From Charina bottae (lineage: Eukaryota > Chordata > Lepidosauria > Squamata > Charinaidae), in assembly GCA_023362775.1 (NCBI GenBank), contig JALMGJ010000016.1, positions 2,526,001-2,590,000 of the forward strand: a DNA stretch of 64,000 nt, given 5' to 3'. The notes under the pieces are model-generated. The model did not search any database, was not told where the DNA came from, and saw only the letters and a program-made list of their open reading frames with translations. Below, piece after piece: positions 46,706-56,690 of this stretch (positions within the stretch are counted from its first letter, which is position 1; each line of letters begins with the position of its first letter). The translations under genes and the position numbers were made by a program.

Positions 46706-47085
46706 AAATGGTATCCAAATACTAGGTACCCAAATACCAGGTAACCAAATACTTTGTTGAGGTTTTCAGAATCAACAAAATACTGCCATCTAGCTCGGTA
46801 GAAAATGTGCAAACCACATTATATAAAAGGGGGGCAAAAAATCTTACACCAAATAAACATATGGACATAAACAGGCAGGAAAGGCTATACATTTTTGCTG
46901 GAGTAGAAATATAAAATACAAATTGATAAAGAAATAGGGTGGGAAAAACTGAGGATTAAAAAAATGAGCCACTGAGAGGAATAAAATTGACAGATATGTC
47001 CATCCTTAATTGAAATGAATACTAAATCTATAGATATATAATATGATGCCTGTGGATACCAATGTGCTTGCAAACATCTCCCTTG
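46706..47085. other. Non-coding interval, nothing recognised
   Basis: AT-rich DNA between the L1 derivative and the Sauria SINE. Confidence 0.5.
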
Positions 47086-47097
47086 GAGCCTACTAGG

Positions 47098-47347
47098 CAC
47101 TCTGGAGCTCCTGCACTCGCCACAGCTCTTGCCAACCTAGCAATTCGAAAGCATGCAAAGGCAAGTAGATGAATAGCTACCACTTCAGTGGGATGGTAAC
47201 AGCGTTCCATGCACATCATGCTGGCCACATGACCACGGAAGCATCTTCGGACAACGCTGGCTCTTTGGCTAACAAACGGAGATGAGCACTGGCCCCTAGA
47301 GTCAGACACGACTGCACAACTGTGTGGGGGGAACCTTTACCTTTACC
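47098..47347 (+). mobile_element. Sauria-type SINE, 5'-truncated
   Basis: Body and tail match 21200-21447: CTCGCCACAGCTCTTGCCAA, GCTGGCCACATGACCACGG, CCCTAGAGTCAGACACGACT, 'ggaacctttacctttacctt'. The tRNA head with its promoter boxes is absent. Confidence 0.9.
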
Positions 47348-48573
47348 TTTTCATCCTCTTCATTTCCAAGAATCCCTAGGCCTTGTAGGTTCTTAAGAAA
47401 TTTAACACAGCTACTGGCTGCAGCCCAGTGTTATCCTTGGAAGTGTGGCCAGGCTCCCAGAAAAAATAATAAAATCATAGGGAAGCTGAGGTATTATAGG
47501 GAGAGAAAGTGGGAGGAACATTTTTACCCATTTTTTCTTCTGATTGGCAATTGGTCATGTCTTTTAAGGTGGAAAAAAAACATCCTGTTTTCTATTTTCT
47601 ATTTTCACAATATGGTAAGAATTTGTGTGCTGCATGCCTATAAATGATACTTTTCTGAACTTTATATGGATTTACCTAAATCCTCTTAATACTTTGCACA
47701 TCACACCCTGTCGAGAGTGGGTTACATGTACCTATCGACTTGGGAGTGCATACTTCTAATATACTTTCTACGCTTTCAACACTTCCACCTACAGTATACT
47801 AAGTCATTAGAGTCATCTAAGTGTGGAGCAGACACCTTGCCATCGCGCACAATATAATGGTTGATTTAGATGTGTCTCCTTCTTCCAACTAACACTGATG
47901 CAGTCAGAAATGTGGAGGTGGTGCCACAAAGGCTCTCCTCTTGTTTACTGTTGCTTTCTTTCCACTTTCTCTTCTTCCCCCCATCTCCTCCTCCCATTTC
48001 AGCCCTTTGAGATAGAGACTTTCTTCACTGAACTTTCTGTAATTTGTGTCTGTTCTTTTATCCAATCTGTTATTATCCAATGCTCTTCATAGTCTTTTAA
48101 ATGGAGACAAATAGGACTTAAACCCTTTTATCACTTAGCACATTTGGGAACAATATAGATAAGATAGATGCAGAGATTTATTAGCATTTCCCATCCTTTA
48201 ACAGGAAAATTGAGAAAAATAGCATTCCTGCAGAGTATAACACTACTTAAAAGGCAGAAAAAATATTCTTCTACCACCACCAGTCACAACATTTTGTTTA
48301 AAAAAAAAAAACCCTCCTTGATCTGCAAACAGAATTTCTAGGTATGCATCATTAATAATACTATTGACTTGGATAACTTCAGTGCTGCTGCTGCTATCTC
48401 TCCACCATAACTTGGAAAATTATGACACATTTTCTCTTTAAGTGCACACATATACATAGCAATTTGTATCCGGAGCTGCAATTTCTGTACAATTATGAAG
48501 ATTTAGGTGCAATTTATTTTAAATAGATAATTACAGTCCATTGGCTCATTTTTAAATGTATTTACTTGGAAGT
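47348..48573. other. Non-coding interval, nothing recognised
   Basis: No gene or repeat boundary recognised. Confidence 0.5.
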
Positions 48574-48584
48574 AGGCCCATTCT

Positions 48585-48687
48585 TTTGAGTAAAATCTGG
48601 GAGACAGTGGAGGACGGGAAGGCCTGGTGTGCTATGGTCCATGAGGTCACGAAGAGTCGGACACGACTAAACAACTGAACAACAACA
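48585..48687 (+). mobile_element. BovB 3'-end fragment (103 bp) with 11-bp TSD
   Basis: Contains 'gagacagtggaggacgggaa' and GTCACGAAGAGTCGGACACG and ends 'ctgaacaacaacaa'. The direct repeat AGGCCCATTCT lies at 48574-48584 and 48688-48698. It shows how short a BovB insertion can be while still ending at the 3' terminus. Confidence 0.92.
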
Positions 48688-48698
48688 AGGCCCATTCT

Positions 48699-49380
48699 AT
48701 TTTATTCCAATTGCATGTATTTCTAGTTGAGTCCTGATTCAGAGGTGATCCTGTTAACATCTGAAGAAAGAAGCAATGTTGGTTACTCATGTGATGGAAT
48801 AGTACCCTCTGTAAAGCACAAGTATTTTTTTGGCTGAGTCCAAATTCCATTCATTCCAGGATTTGCCTCTGTGCACTAAGAGGTTATTACTCACTACCTT
48901 GGTTTACACACTGCAGAAAGTCAATATCAGCTTAATTATTGTATATTAAGTAAATCATGATTGGCTGCATTCTAACAACTGGCTGAGGCAAAGAAACCAA
49001 ACTGAGCCTTTAAAAACAAGTAAATTTATTACAACAGGTAAATTCATGTCATTGTACAAAGTACATGTTTTGCATGGAGAAGACCTGAGGTTTAATCCCT
49101 GACCACCACTTCAGACAATCAGGAAGCTGGTGATGATGACAAATACCCATCTTCGAAGCTGTAGGAGCAGGAATGGTACAGAAGGTATAGCTAGAAGGCA
49201 TAGCTAAAATTAACAAATAGCTTTATCTGGTATAAAGCAGCTTCCTACAAATGTTTTAATAGGAACCCAAGAAATGTTCTTAGGAAAGCCTGAAATATTT
49301 TGCAGCTGGATCTGTAGCTTAGAAAGTACTTTCCCTCTTGTATAGCTCATCTCAACTCATTCTATAAAACATATATGGCT
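48699..49380. other. Non-coding interval, nothing recognised
   Basis: No gene or repeat boundary recognised. Confidence 0.5.
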
Positions 49381-49390
49381 AATGACATCA

Positions 49391-49461
49391 TCATGGTCTA
49401 ATTTTCCTGCAATTTTTCTTCTATTTGTTTACAAAAAAATTGCAGGAAAATTAGACCATGA
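49391..49461. repeat. Perfect 27-bp inverted repeat, 17-base loop
   Basis: The arm at 49391-49417 starts TCATGGTCTAATTTTCC and is exactly complementary to 49435-49461. Imperfect pairing continues outward for a few bases. A diverged copy of the right arm ('ttataggaaagttagatcactgatgaga') recurs at about 49567-49595. It could be a small MITE or a hairpin-forming remnant. Confidence 0.85.
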
Positions 49462-49808
49462 GGATGAGATGAAGCTTGAAGAATTTTTCAGTTATACTTC
49501 ATTGCAGTCTTTTTTTATGTCCATAGTTTTTTTTCCCCATTCCATCAGAATGAAAAGGATGGCATTTATAGGAAAGTTAGATCACTGATGAGATTATTAA
49601 CTACACCAAATTTCACAGAAATCACTCCAGGATTTTCAAGTTACATTGTCTTTTTATCATAGCTTTCATAGACCACACTTTCATAGACTACTCCTATGGC
49701 AATTAGATCACTCCTATAGACCAACCCTATAGCACTTATCCTTGCCAGCACAATTTGACTATGGTATCTATTCCTGCCCATCCTCAATATTTCTTGTGAC
49801 ACTGTCTA

Positions 49809-49811
<3 letters not shown>

Positions 49812-49893
<82 letters not shown>
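49812..49893. repeat. (CT)n-(AC)n microsatellite
   Basis: About 22 CT units switch to about 18 AC units. Confidence 0.97.
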
Positions 49894-49896
<3 letters not shown>

Positions 49897-50451
49897 ATCA
49901 GAGGGCCATACTTGAGTTGGGGGGGTATTTAGCTTACAAGGACAAAATACATTAAGACAGTCAGATAATAATATGTATTACACAGTTAAAAACAGAATGA
50001 AGAGGAGAATGAAAAGAGAGAACAACTGAAAATGTGAATGAGAATGATGAAAAAATAACTCAGTCAGTAGCTCACCAGAGGAAGTGCATCACAAAAAGAG
50101 ATCTTGGATGACAGTGAAGTCTGACCACAGTGGCAGCAAATATGCATGGGTCTTCCTGTCTCCATTTCCCATGATTTCTCCATCTGTCCTAAAGTGTCTG
50201 ACTTGAGGGTAGATCCATCAATCCTTTAATCCAATACTCCACTTTTTAGCAGTGGATTTGGGTCCCTTTCCAAATCGATCAAAGTGCAAAAGGGGGTGAA
50301 ACAGGGCTGTATTTTGGCCCCACTACTTTTTAACTTTTATATTAATGATATGGTATGATGCCTAAATCACCCGGACTTTCACCCTCCTAAATTAGGGGAC
50401 CGAAATATTGCCCTGCTGCTTTATGCAGACGATGCTGTCATACTTTCTAGG

Positions 50452-51576
50452 ATGCCTATAGGTCTCAACAGAGCTTTGACAACCTTGGCCCAGTATTGTT
50501 TTAATAATCAGCTTGAAATAAATTATCAAAAAACAAAGATAATGACCTTCGCCAAAAGGCCGAAACTTCGCACATGGAATATAAATGGGCACAGAATAGA
50601 GCAAGTGACTAGCTTTAAATACCTAGGGGTAGTCATTCACGCTACTGGATCTAGGAAACCTCACTTTGATTATGCAGCTGATATCGGACATAAATCAGCA
50701 AATGCCATTTTAAAGTTCTTCTGGAACAAAGGAGGGCACTATATACCAGCAGCTCTTAAACTCTTCCAGGCGAAGACATTAGCCCAGCTACTTTACGGGT
50801 CCTGTGTTGGTGCTTTGACTTTAAGTATTACTTCCCTGGAAAGAGTGCAAGCAAAATTCATAAGAGCAGCATTCCAAATGCCCAAGTGTGTTTCAAATGC
50901 TTACCTTCGATTAGAAGCCGGCATGGTAAAAGTTGAGGCAAGAGTGCGACTAGCTTCTCTGAACCTCTGGCTAAAACTTAAGTATTTCCCTCAAGGTTTA
51001 GCGCCACTCATTTTCCAAGATTACTTTCAATCCTCTTGGTTAAAGTATATTGAAATTAGTCTTGCAAACCTAGGATTTTCTACGGCTGCAATTCTTAGGA
51101 TGGAGTACGAACAGGCAAAATTGGTCTTGAAGCAAAGGATAAAGGACATAGAACGACAAACAGACTTTGAGAAGACCCCTTATTTCCTAGCTTCAGAGTA
51201 TAATAAATATATAGTCAATAACGCTAAGTATCTTACACAACTCAAAATTCCTAGCCATCGGAAAGCTTTTTCCCTAGCTCGAAGCCATGCACTCCCTTCT
51301 GCAGTCTTGGATGGCAGATACAAAAAAATCCCTTTAGCTGCAAGGTGCTGCGCTTGTAACATAGGAGAGATAGAATCCACAGACCACGTGCTCCTTCGCT
51401 GCCCTTTTCATAAAGAGCTTAGGAATAAATTAATAATACCTCTGATCAATAAATATCCTAGGCGGCAAGATATAGTCTCTATGCAAATGCTACTTATAGA
51501 TGAATATCCAACTGTTACAGCACAAGTAGCCAGACTCTGTGCAGCTGCCATGAAGATACGCCAGACTATGATTTGA
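50452..51576 (+). CDS. LINE RT C-terminal region with CCHC zinc knuckle
   Basis: 374 codons, open. The true frame starts upstream: RT motifs QGCILAP and YADD are in the same frame before 50452, but a TGA at 50356-50358 interrupts it, so the Met is internal. After the palm come the typical FKYLGVVI thumb entry (about residue 55) and a long helical region. A zinc knuckle follows, C299-x2-C302-x9-H312-x4-C317 (AC.C...STDH..LRC). It ends 57 residues beyond. This C-terminal knuckle occurs in R1/I/Jockey-like and related groups and in R2/R4 groups, but no restriction-like endonuclease follows. Only one nonsense codon over more than 420 codons indicates a young copy. Confidence 0.82.
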   Translation: MPIGLNRALTTLAQYCFNNQLEINYQKTKIMTFAKRPKLRTWNINGHRIEQVTSFKYLGVVIHATGSRKPHFDYAADIGHKSANAILKFFWNKGGHYIPAALKLFQAKTLAQLLYGSCVGALTLSITSLERVQAKFIRAAFQMPKCVSNAYLRLEAGMVKVEARVRLASLNLWLKLKYFPQGLAPLIFQDYFQSSWLKYIEISLANLGFSTAAILRMEYEQAKLVLKQRIKDIERQTDFEKTPYFLASEYNKYIVNNAKYLTQLKIPSHRKAFSLARSHALPSAVLDGRYKKIPLAARCCACNIGEIESTDHVLLRCPFHKELRNKLIIPLINKYPRRQDIVSMQMLLIDEYPTVTAQVARLCAAAMKIRQTMI

Positions 51577-51714
51577 AAATGTAATATGGTATTCCTTGTA
51601 ATAATTTTAAGTGGTGTATATATATTATATATTATATATGATATTTTATTTTTGTATCACTCATTTTAATATTTGTATTTTATATTTTTAAAATTATGTA
51701 CAACAGAGAATATT

Positions 51715-52163
51715 TGTCTATGAAGGTTCTCAGTCATCCAGGTGGAATTGTCTGTAGCTTGAATCATGTCAACTGGATTTCTATTTTCTCAGTGGAAACG
51801 TTTCGCTCCTTATCCAAGGAGCTTCTTCAGTCTGAGCAAAGTTGGTAAGGGAATCCTAAATATGTTTCTAGGTAGCTGTGTGACCTTACACCTGGGGTCA
51901 TGGTTATATTGAGATGTTATTTTAAGTCCTTTTGTTATCTAAAGGAGGATCGTTAAGATCACCATGCTGCTGTTGAGCTTGTGAAATGGTCTTAATCTTC
52001 CTAGGCACAGAAGACAGAGCCCGGAGAAAGATGGGAGAAAGATTGTGCCTGAGGCCCCCACCTCAGTTTGCTCACTTTGCTCAGACTGAAGAAGCTCCTT
52101 GGATAAGGAGCGAAACGTTTCCACTGAGAAAATAGAAATCCAGTTGACATGATTCAAGCTACA
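51715..52163. mobile_element. Penelope-like element, internally deleted, 13-bp TSD
   Basis: The direct repeat AACAGAGAATATT lies at 51702-51714 and 52164-52176. It has the same 5' extension (51715-51753) and inverted arms as the element at 45011. The left arm runs from 51754 and the right arm ends at 52162, each with the CTGAAGA...GAAA ribozyme-like core. The GIY-YIG coding region is lost. It is nested in the LINE at 50252. Confidence 0.88.
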
Positions 52164-52410
52164 AACAGAGAATATTAGTCATGATAATGTAAATGAATAA
52201 GACTGCTTTTAAATTTGATAAGGGGCTCATTTACATTGTGATCTGAATGCATTTTAATATTTAATTGGGACTTGTTAAATTAGATTTAAAACTATTTCAA
52301 ATCAGAGGGTTTATATTTTAAAGCCCAATGTGTTTACTTTGTAAAATTCCAACTTGTACTGGTCAGTGACCGTAATAAATTGATTTGATTTGATACTCCA
52401 CTTTTTAGCA

Positions 52411-54292
52411 AACCCAATATATATATATTTAAAACAAATCTCTCCTTTTGGCACATTCTGCAACTTTGTCCTTTCCAGCGCATTGGAACATGGGGCTCCA
52501 TGGAGGGTCTTGAATTACAGACAGAGTAAGTTAGAGATATCTGTCCCACCTCAAATTGGTTTTAAAAAATACCACTCCATATTGATTTATGACTTTGTTG
52601 CATCCAAGTATAGCCCTCATGAGAAGGGACCATGCCTTTTTGCCAATTCACGTTTCCTCTCTATAAAAGTTACTGAACTATTGGAGACTGTACCATTGGG
52701 AAGGATCTTACATGCCAATATAAGAACAAATTAATCAGACCCAAGCATTCATAGATTTAGTACTGTTTGTTCAAGGCCACCTGCTAATCAAATCAGTACA
52801 GGGCACAGAGGGTTTACAAAATTCTGCATTATCTGTTGAAAGGTTATGTCACCCAAGCAATTTTACTTTCTACATGTGGATATTTAGACACATCATTGTA
52901 TAAATAAACATCCAACTGACTTGATTTAGACTACTCATTAATATTGGCCTTTCTATTACCAAAAGGGAGAAAAATTGCAAAGATTCCAGCTTCATTGTCA
53001 TTGGTAATGAAATACTATTATACAGAAAAGAAATGCCACATTAATTTCCACCTGAATCAATCAATCAATCAATCAATCAATCATAGGTTATGACTGAATT
53101 TTGTATTTCTGCCTGTCATTGAACTAGACAGAGTGGTTGTTGTTTTTTAATTGCAGGTACGCACAGTTAAATAACATTCTTCATGCAATCCAGTAATATG
53201 AGAGGTGACCTTGACACTGCAAAGCAAGTGAGGAACCAGGCTGAAGTGACCAGAAATAATCCGTGAAGAAAACAATATACCATAGCAAATAAGTGGAATG
53301 AAACCTAGAAGATAGAACCAGCTTAGGTTGCATCAAATTAATAAGGGTCATTTTTCGCCCACCCCAAATGTGTATACTTTTGTTTCTAATGTTTCAGGGG
53401 TGTGGCAATATTCTTTCAGGAAAATAAAAAAAAATCCAAGTAGATTCCATTTTGTTCTTCATTCAGAGTTATTTTTTTAATAGGAAACTCAAAATGGCTG
53501 CTGCCATTATAACAGACAATAGCTGAATACCTATTATTTACAGGGTGGTACCCAAACATTTATAGAGGGTGGGCCCTTCCTTAAGCATTCACTCTATTCA
53601 AGAGGCACAACTATGAAATATTTCTCTAAAGAAAGCACAGTAATTGAAGCAGCCGTGTTAGAAGTATAAACTTAGTGTGCCGTTCTCTGCAACTGTATTT
53701 TCAAACATGAACTATTAATAAAAATCGGCTGACCCTTTTACTGCTGTTCCCAACTCTGTTAGCAGAGTCAGCAACTTCCTTTAGCTAATGGTACCTCCTA
53801 ATTGTCCTGCAGCAAAGATGAAAATAACAACATTTTTAAAAAATGCAGTTGATATCCTTCCCCAAAACAGCAAAACAACTTCTTACCAGACATTCTGCAT
53901 TTCTGGAAATCATTCACATTTTATCCACTTGCCAGAAATACTCCACTTTCCTGAATATTTTCTTCTCCTGTAAAAGAGACTTCTGATTTTCTTCTTTGTT
54001 CACACCCTGCTGTAGGATAATTTGGGACTTATCTGATTGTTGCAAGGCAGCATTTTCTAATGTGCATTTCTTTTTCACCTTACAGCCTCCTTGGCTGTCC
54101 CTGTGTCCCCAGAGGAAGCATTCAATCCTGATGTCTTATGGGGTTTCTTTGAAATGAGAACCCAGGGAAGCTGCTTTTGAAAGTATGATGGTTATGTAAT
54201 AATAGTTAACAGTTATGTAGCCCTTATCCATAAGTGCAGAAAATCTGTACCCCACCCATAATTTAATTGTGATATTCTTCAACTTTAAGATG
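52411..54292. other. Non-coding interval with an (AATC)n run
   Basis: Unrecognised AT-rich DNA apart from the short AATC array at 53056-53083. Confidence 0.5.
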
Positions 54293-54373
54293 AAGAGAAG
54301 AGAAGAGAAGAGAAGAGAAGAGAAGAGAAGAGGAGAGGAGAGGAGAGGAGAGGAGAGGAGAGGAGAGGAGAGA
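54293..54373. repeat. (GAAGA)n-(GGAGA)n microsatellite
   Basis: About eight AGAGA-type pentamers followed by about eight GGAGA pentamers. Confidence 0.95.
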
Positions 54374-55750
54374 CCTGTTTCATCAAATGGAATGAGAGTA
54401 ATTTAAAAATGCATAGCATTTTTTGGAATTACACAATTTTCAGTAGGTATCCTAACTTATCCTGGCATTCTGAATCACAGCAAAACTCTATCACGATGAC
54501 TACTGCACCACATATACTAGCTTCTTTTTAGCAGGCAATTTTTTTTTATTCCACCTCTTCCAACTGCTGATCCATATTGTTAAATATATTAAGGCATTTG
54601 CGGTCCGTGAAAAATTGAAACATTCTGGTGGAATTAGCATTGCTGAAATCTGGACTTCCAGTGAGGATTCATGGCAGCCAGACGGTGAATTCCAGCTGGC
54701 AAAGTCTCTCTGGAAAAAGGAAAGTTTGTGAGATTGTCCACATGTATGCCAGACAGCTGCGCCACTGCAGAAACTGAGGTTTTTGTGGTCGACTTGTGAG
54801 TCAAGCGGCTGGGAGTCAAGGGATTTCAATCAAGCTCACAGCCATAATGTAGTCTATATGGATACAAGGTTCGCTTTCCAACTATTAGGAACCATTGGAT
54901 CGACAAGTTTTATACCACCGGCTGAGTCTCTTTCAATCCTTAGTGAAAGAAGTTTTAAATACAAGTATAAGGGCTTTAAAAAATTCTTTTTTGGGGGGGA
55001 ATAAACAGCAAAAGGGTGATTAGAACATTGATTTTGGAAAGTTACAAACAGACAAAGGGTCCAGCTGGATTTGAAATAAGATTTTGAAATTAATTATAGG
55101 AATCCTTCCCTTGGGAAAATGCTGTTGTTTTGAATTCTTAAAAAAATGATAGGATGGGACTTAGAAGATTGGACTGTAAAGGAGAAGAACATTTAAATTT
55201 CACTTACGAATACAGAATGGAGCAAAATACTTTAACATTAGATATATTGAAGGGTATTTGTGAACAATAGACCCAGAAGTTAACTTTAAGTGTATCTGCC
55301 ATTATAGATAGACTGTTTTTGAAAGATGCTATGGAAAGAGAACAAGTTTTACTGGACAAGACAGAATGACAGGCTACAAGAATGATATGGAAAAAGATGC
55401 TACACTGGATAAAGAAATGAAACCGGCTGATCTCTTAATAATTAAAAGGGATATACAAATAACAAACCAAAAGAGTGACCTGGATAACTTTCCTATATTG
55501 GATTTACAAAAGAAACTTGTTAAAGATTTGAAGGACCTTGTGAGAAGGGACAAAGAAAAAATGAAAGAAATCAAGTTCTAGGACATTATTTGAAGGGATT
55601 AAAGTTCAAGATTGTTAAAAGAAAAAGGAAGGAATATAAAGTTGGTTTATTTGTATCAAGGTTAAAATAGATATGTTATCTCAGGTAAACCTTAATGTTT
55701 TTTTTGCTGACCAGGACTGAACGAGGAGGCTTTAAGGATTTGTTTATAGA

Positions 55751-55763
55751 AAAGAGATGAGAT
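55751..55763. repeat. Left TSD of the chimeric BovB insertion
   Basis: AAAGAGATGAGAT, identical to 58506-58518. The first two bases on the right could belong to the BovB tail. Confidence 0.88.
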
Positions 55764-56690
55764 CTCCAGAAAAGGAGATCGTTACCTTGTCGTGGTGCTG
55801 GAGCTTGAGCACCTCAATGATGCCATGAGCTAAACCGTGAAGGGACACCCAAGATGGGAAGGTCATGGCATAGAGTTAAGACTAAATACGATCCCTGGGG
55901 AAGGTAACGGCAAGAAAACCAAGAAGGCAAGATGGCTGTCTGCTGAGACACTGGAAGTAGCCCAAGAAAGAAGGAAAGCAAAAGGCAACAGTGATAGGGG
56001 GAGATATGCCCAATTAAATGCAAAATTCCAGAGGTTAGCCAGAAGAGATAAGGAATTATTTTTAAACAAGCAATGTGCGGAAGTGGAAGAAAATAATAGA
56101 ATAGGAAGGACAAGAGACCTGTTCCAGAAAATTAGAAACAGGTAAATTCCAGGCAAAAATGGAAAACACAAGAATGGCCATCAGATTGAAAAAAAAAACA
56201 AAATAGTTAAGAGCAGAGACATCACACTGACAACAAGGTCCACATAGTTAAAGCAATAGTATTCCCCGTAGTAACCTATGGCTGCGAGAGCTGGACCATG
56301 AGGAAGGCTGAGCGAAGGAAGATAGATGCTTTTGAACTGTGGTGTTGGAGGAAAATTCTGAGAGTGCCTTGGACTGCAAGAAGTACAAACCAGTCCATAC
56401 TCCAGGAAATAAAGCCAGACTGCTCACTTGATGGAATGATATTAAAAGCAAAACTGAAGTACTTTGGCCACATAATGAGAAGACAGGATACCCTGGAGAA
56501 GAAGCTGATGCTAGGGAAAGTGGAAGGCAAAAGGAAGAGGGGCCGACCAAGGGCAAGATGGATGGATGGTGACGGACTAACCATTGGGGAGCTGGGGATG
56601 GTGACGGCCGACAGAGGGCTCTGGCGTGGACTGGTCCATGAAGTCACGAAGAGTCGGAAACGACTGAACGAATAAACAACAAAAACCTTT
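55764..56690 (+). pseudogene. Internally deleted BovB copy inside the chimera
   Basis: Compared with 33047-35705 it keeps the first ~150 bases and then jumps at 'ggtaacggcaa' to the segment reading KTKKARWLSAETLEVAQERR. It later jumps from 'caaaaatgg' to 'aaaacacaagaatgg', and again at an A-run to 'aaaatagttaagagcagag'. It also lacks 5 bases near 56143. The remaining C-terminal frame (56298-56675) shares the diagnostic WMDGDGLTIGE variant with the 33-kb copy. It keeps TGG where the 33-kb copy has TAG after YGCES, so that nonsense change in the 33-kb copy came later. Confidence 0.85.

Larger units (their letters stand above)
50252..52392 (+). mobile_element. 5'-truncated non-LTR LINE with zinc-knuckle C-terminus, 18-bp TSD
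   Basis: The direct repeat ATACTCCACTTTTTAGCA lies at 50234-50251 and 52393-52410. It starts in the RT (KGVKQGCILAPLLFNFYINDMV near 50296), passes LLLYADDAVILSR (50413-50451) and ends with a 3' UTR 'gtcagtgaccgtaataaattg' and a short (ATTTG)n tail. A Penelope-like element is nested at 51715-52163. It is distinct from the BovB, L2 and L1 elements of this window and its exact clade was not determined. Confidence 0.88.

Noticed and set aside
55900..56220. Spliced introns as the cause of the BovB internal deletions
   Set aside because: The deletion ends do not match GT...AG. They fall at short shared stretches such as TGG and A-runs, which suggests deletion or template jumping.
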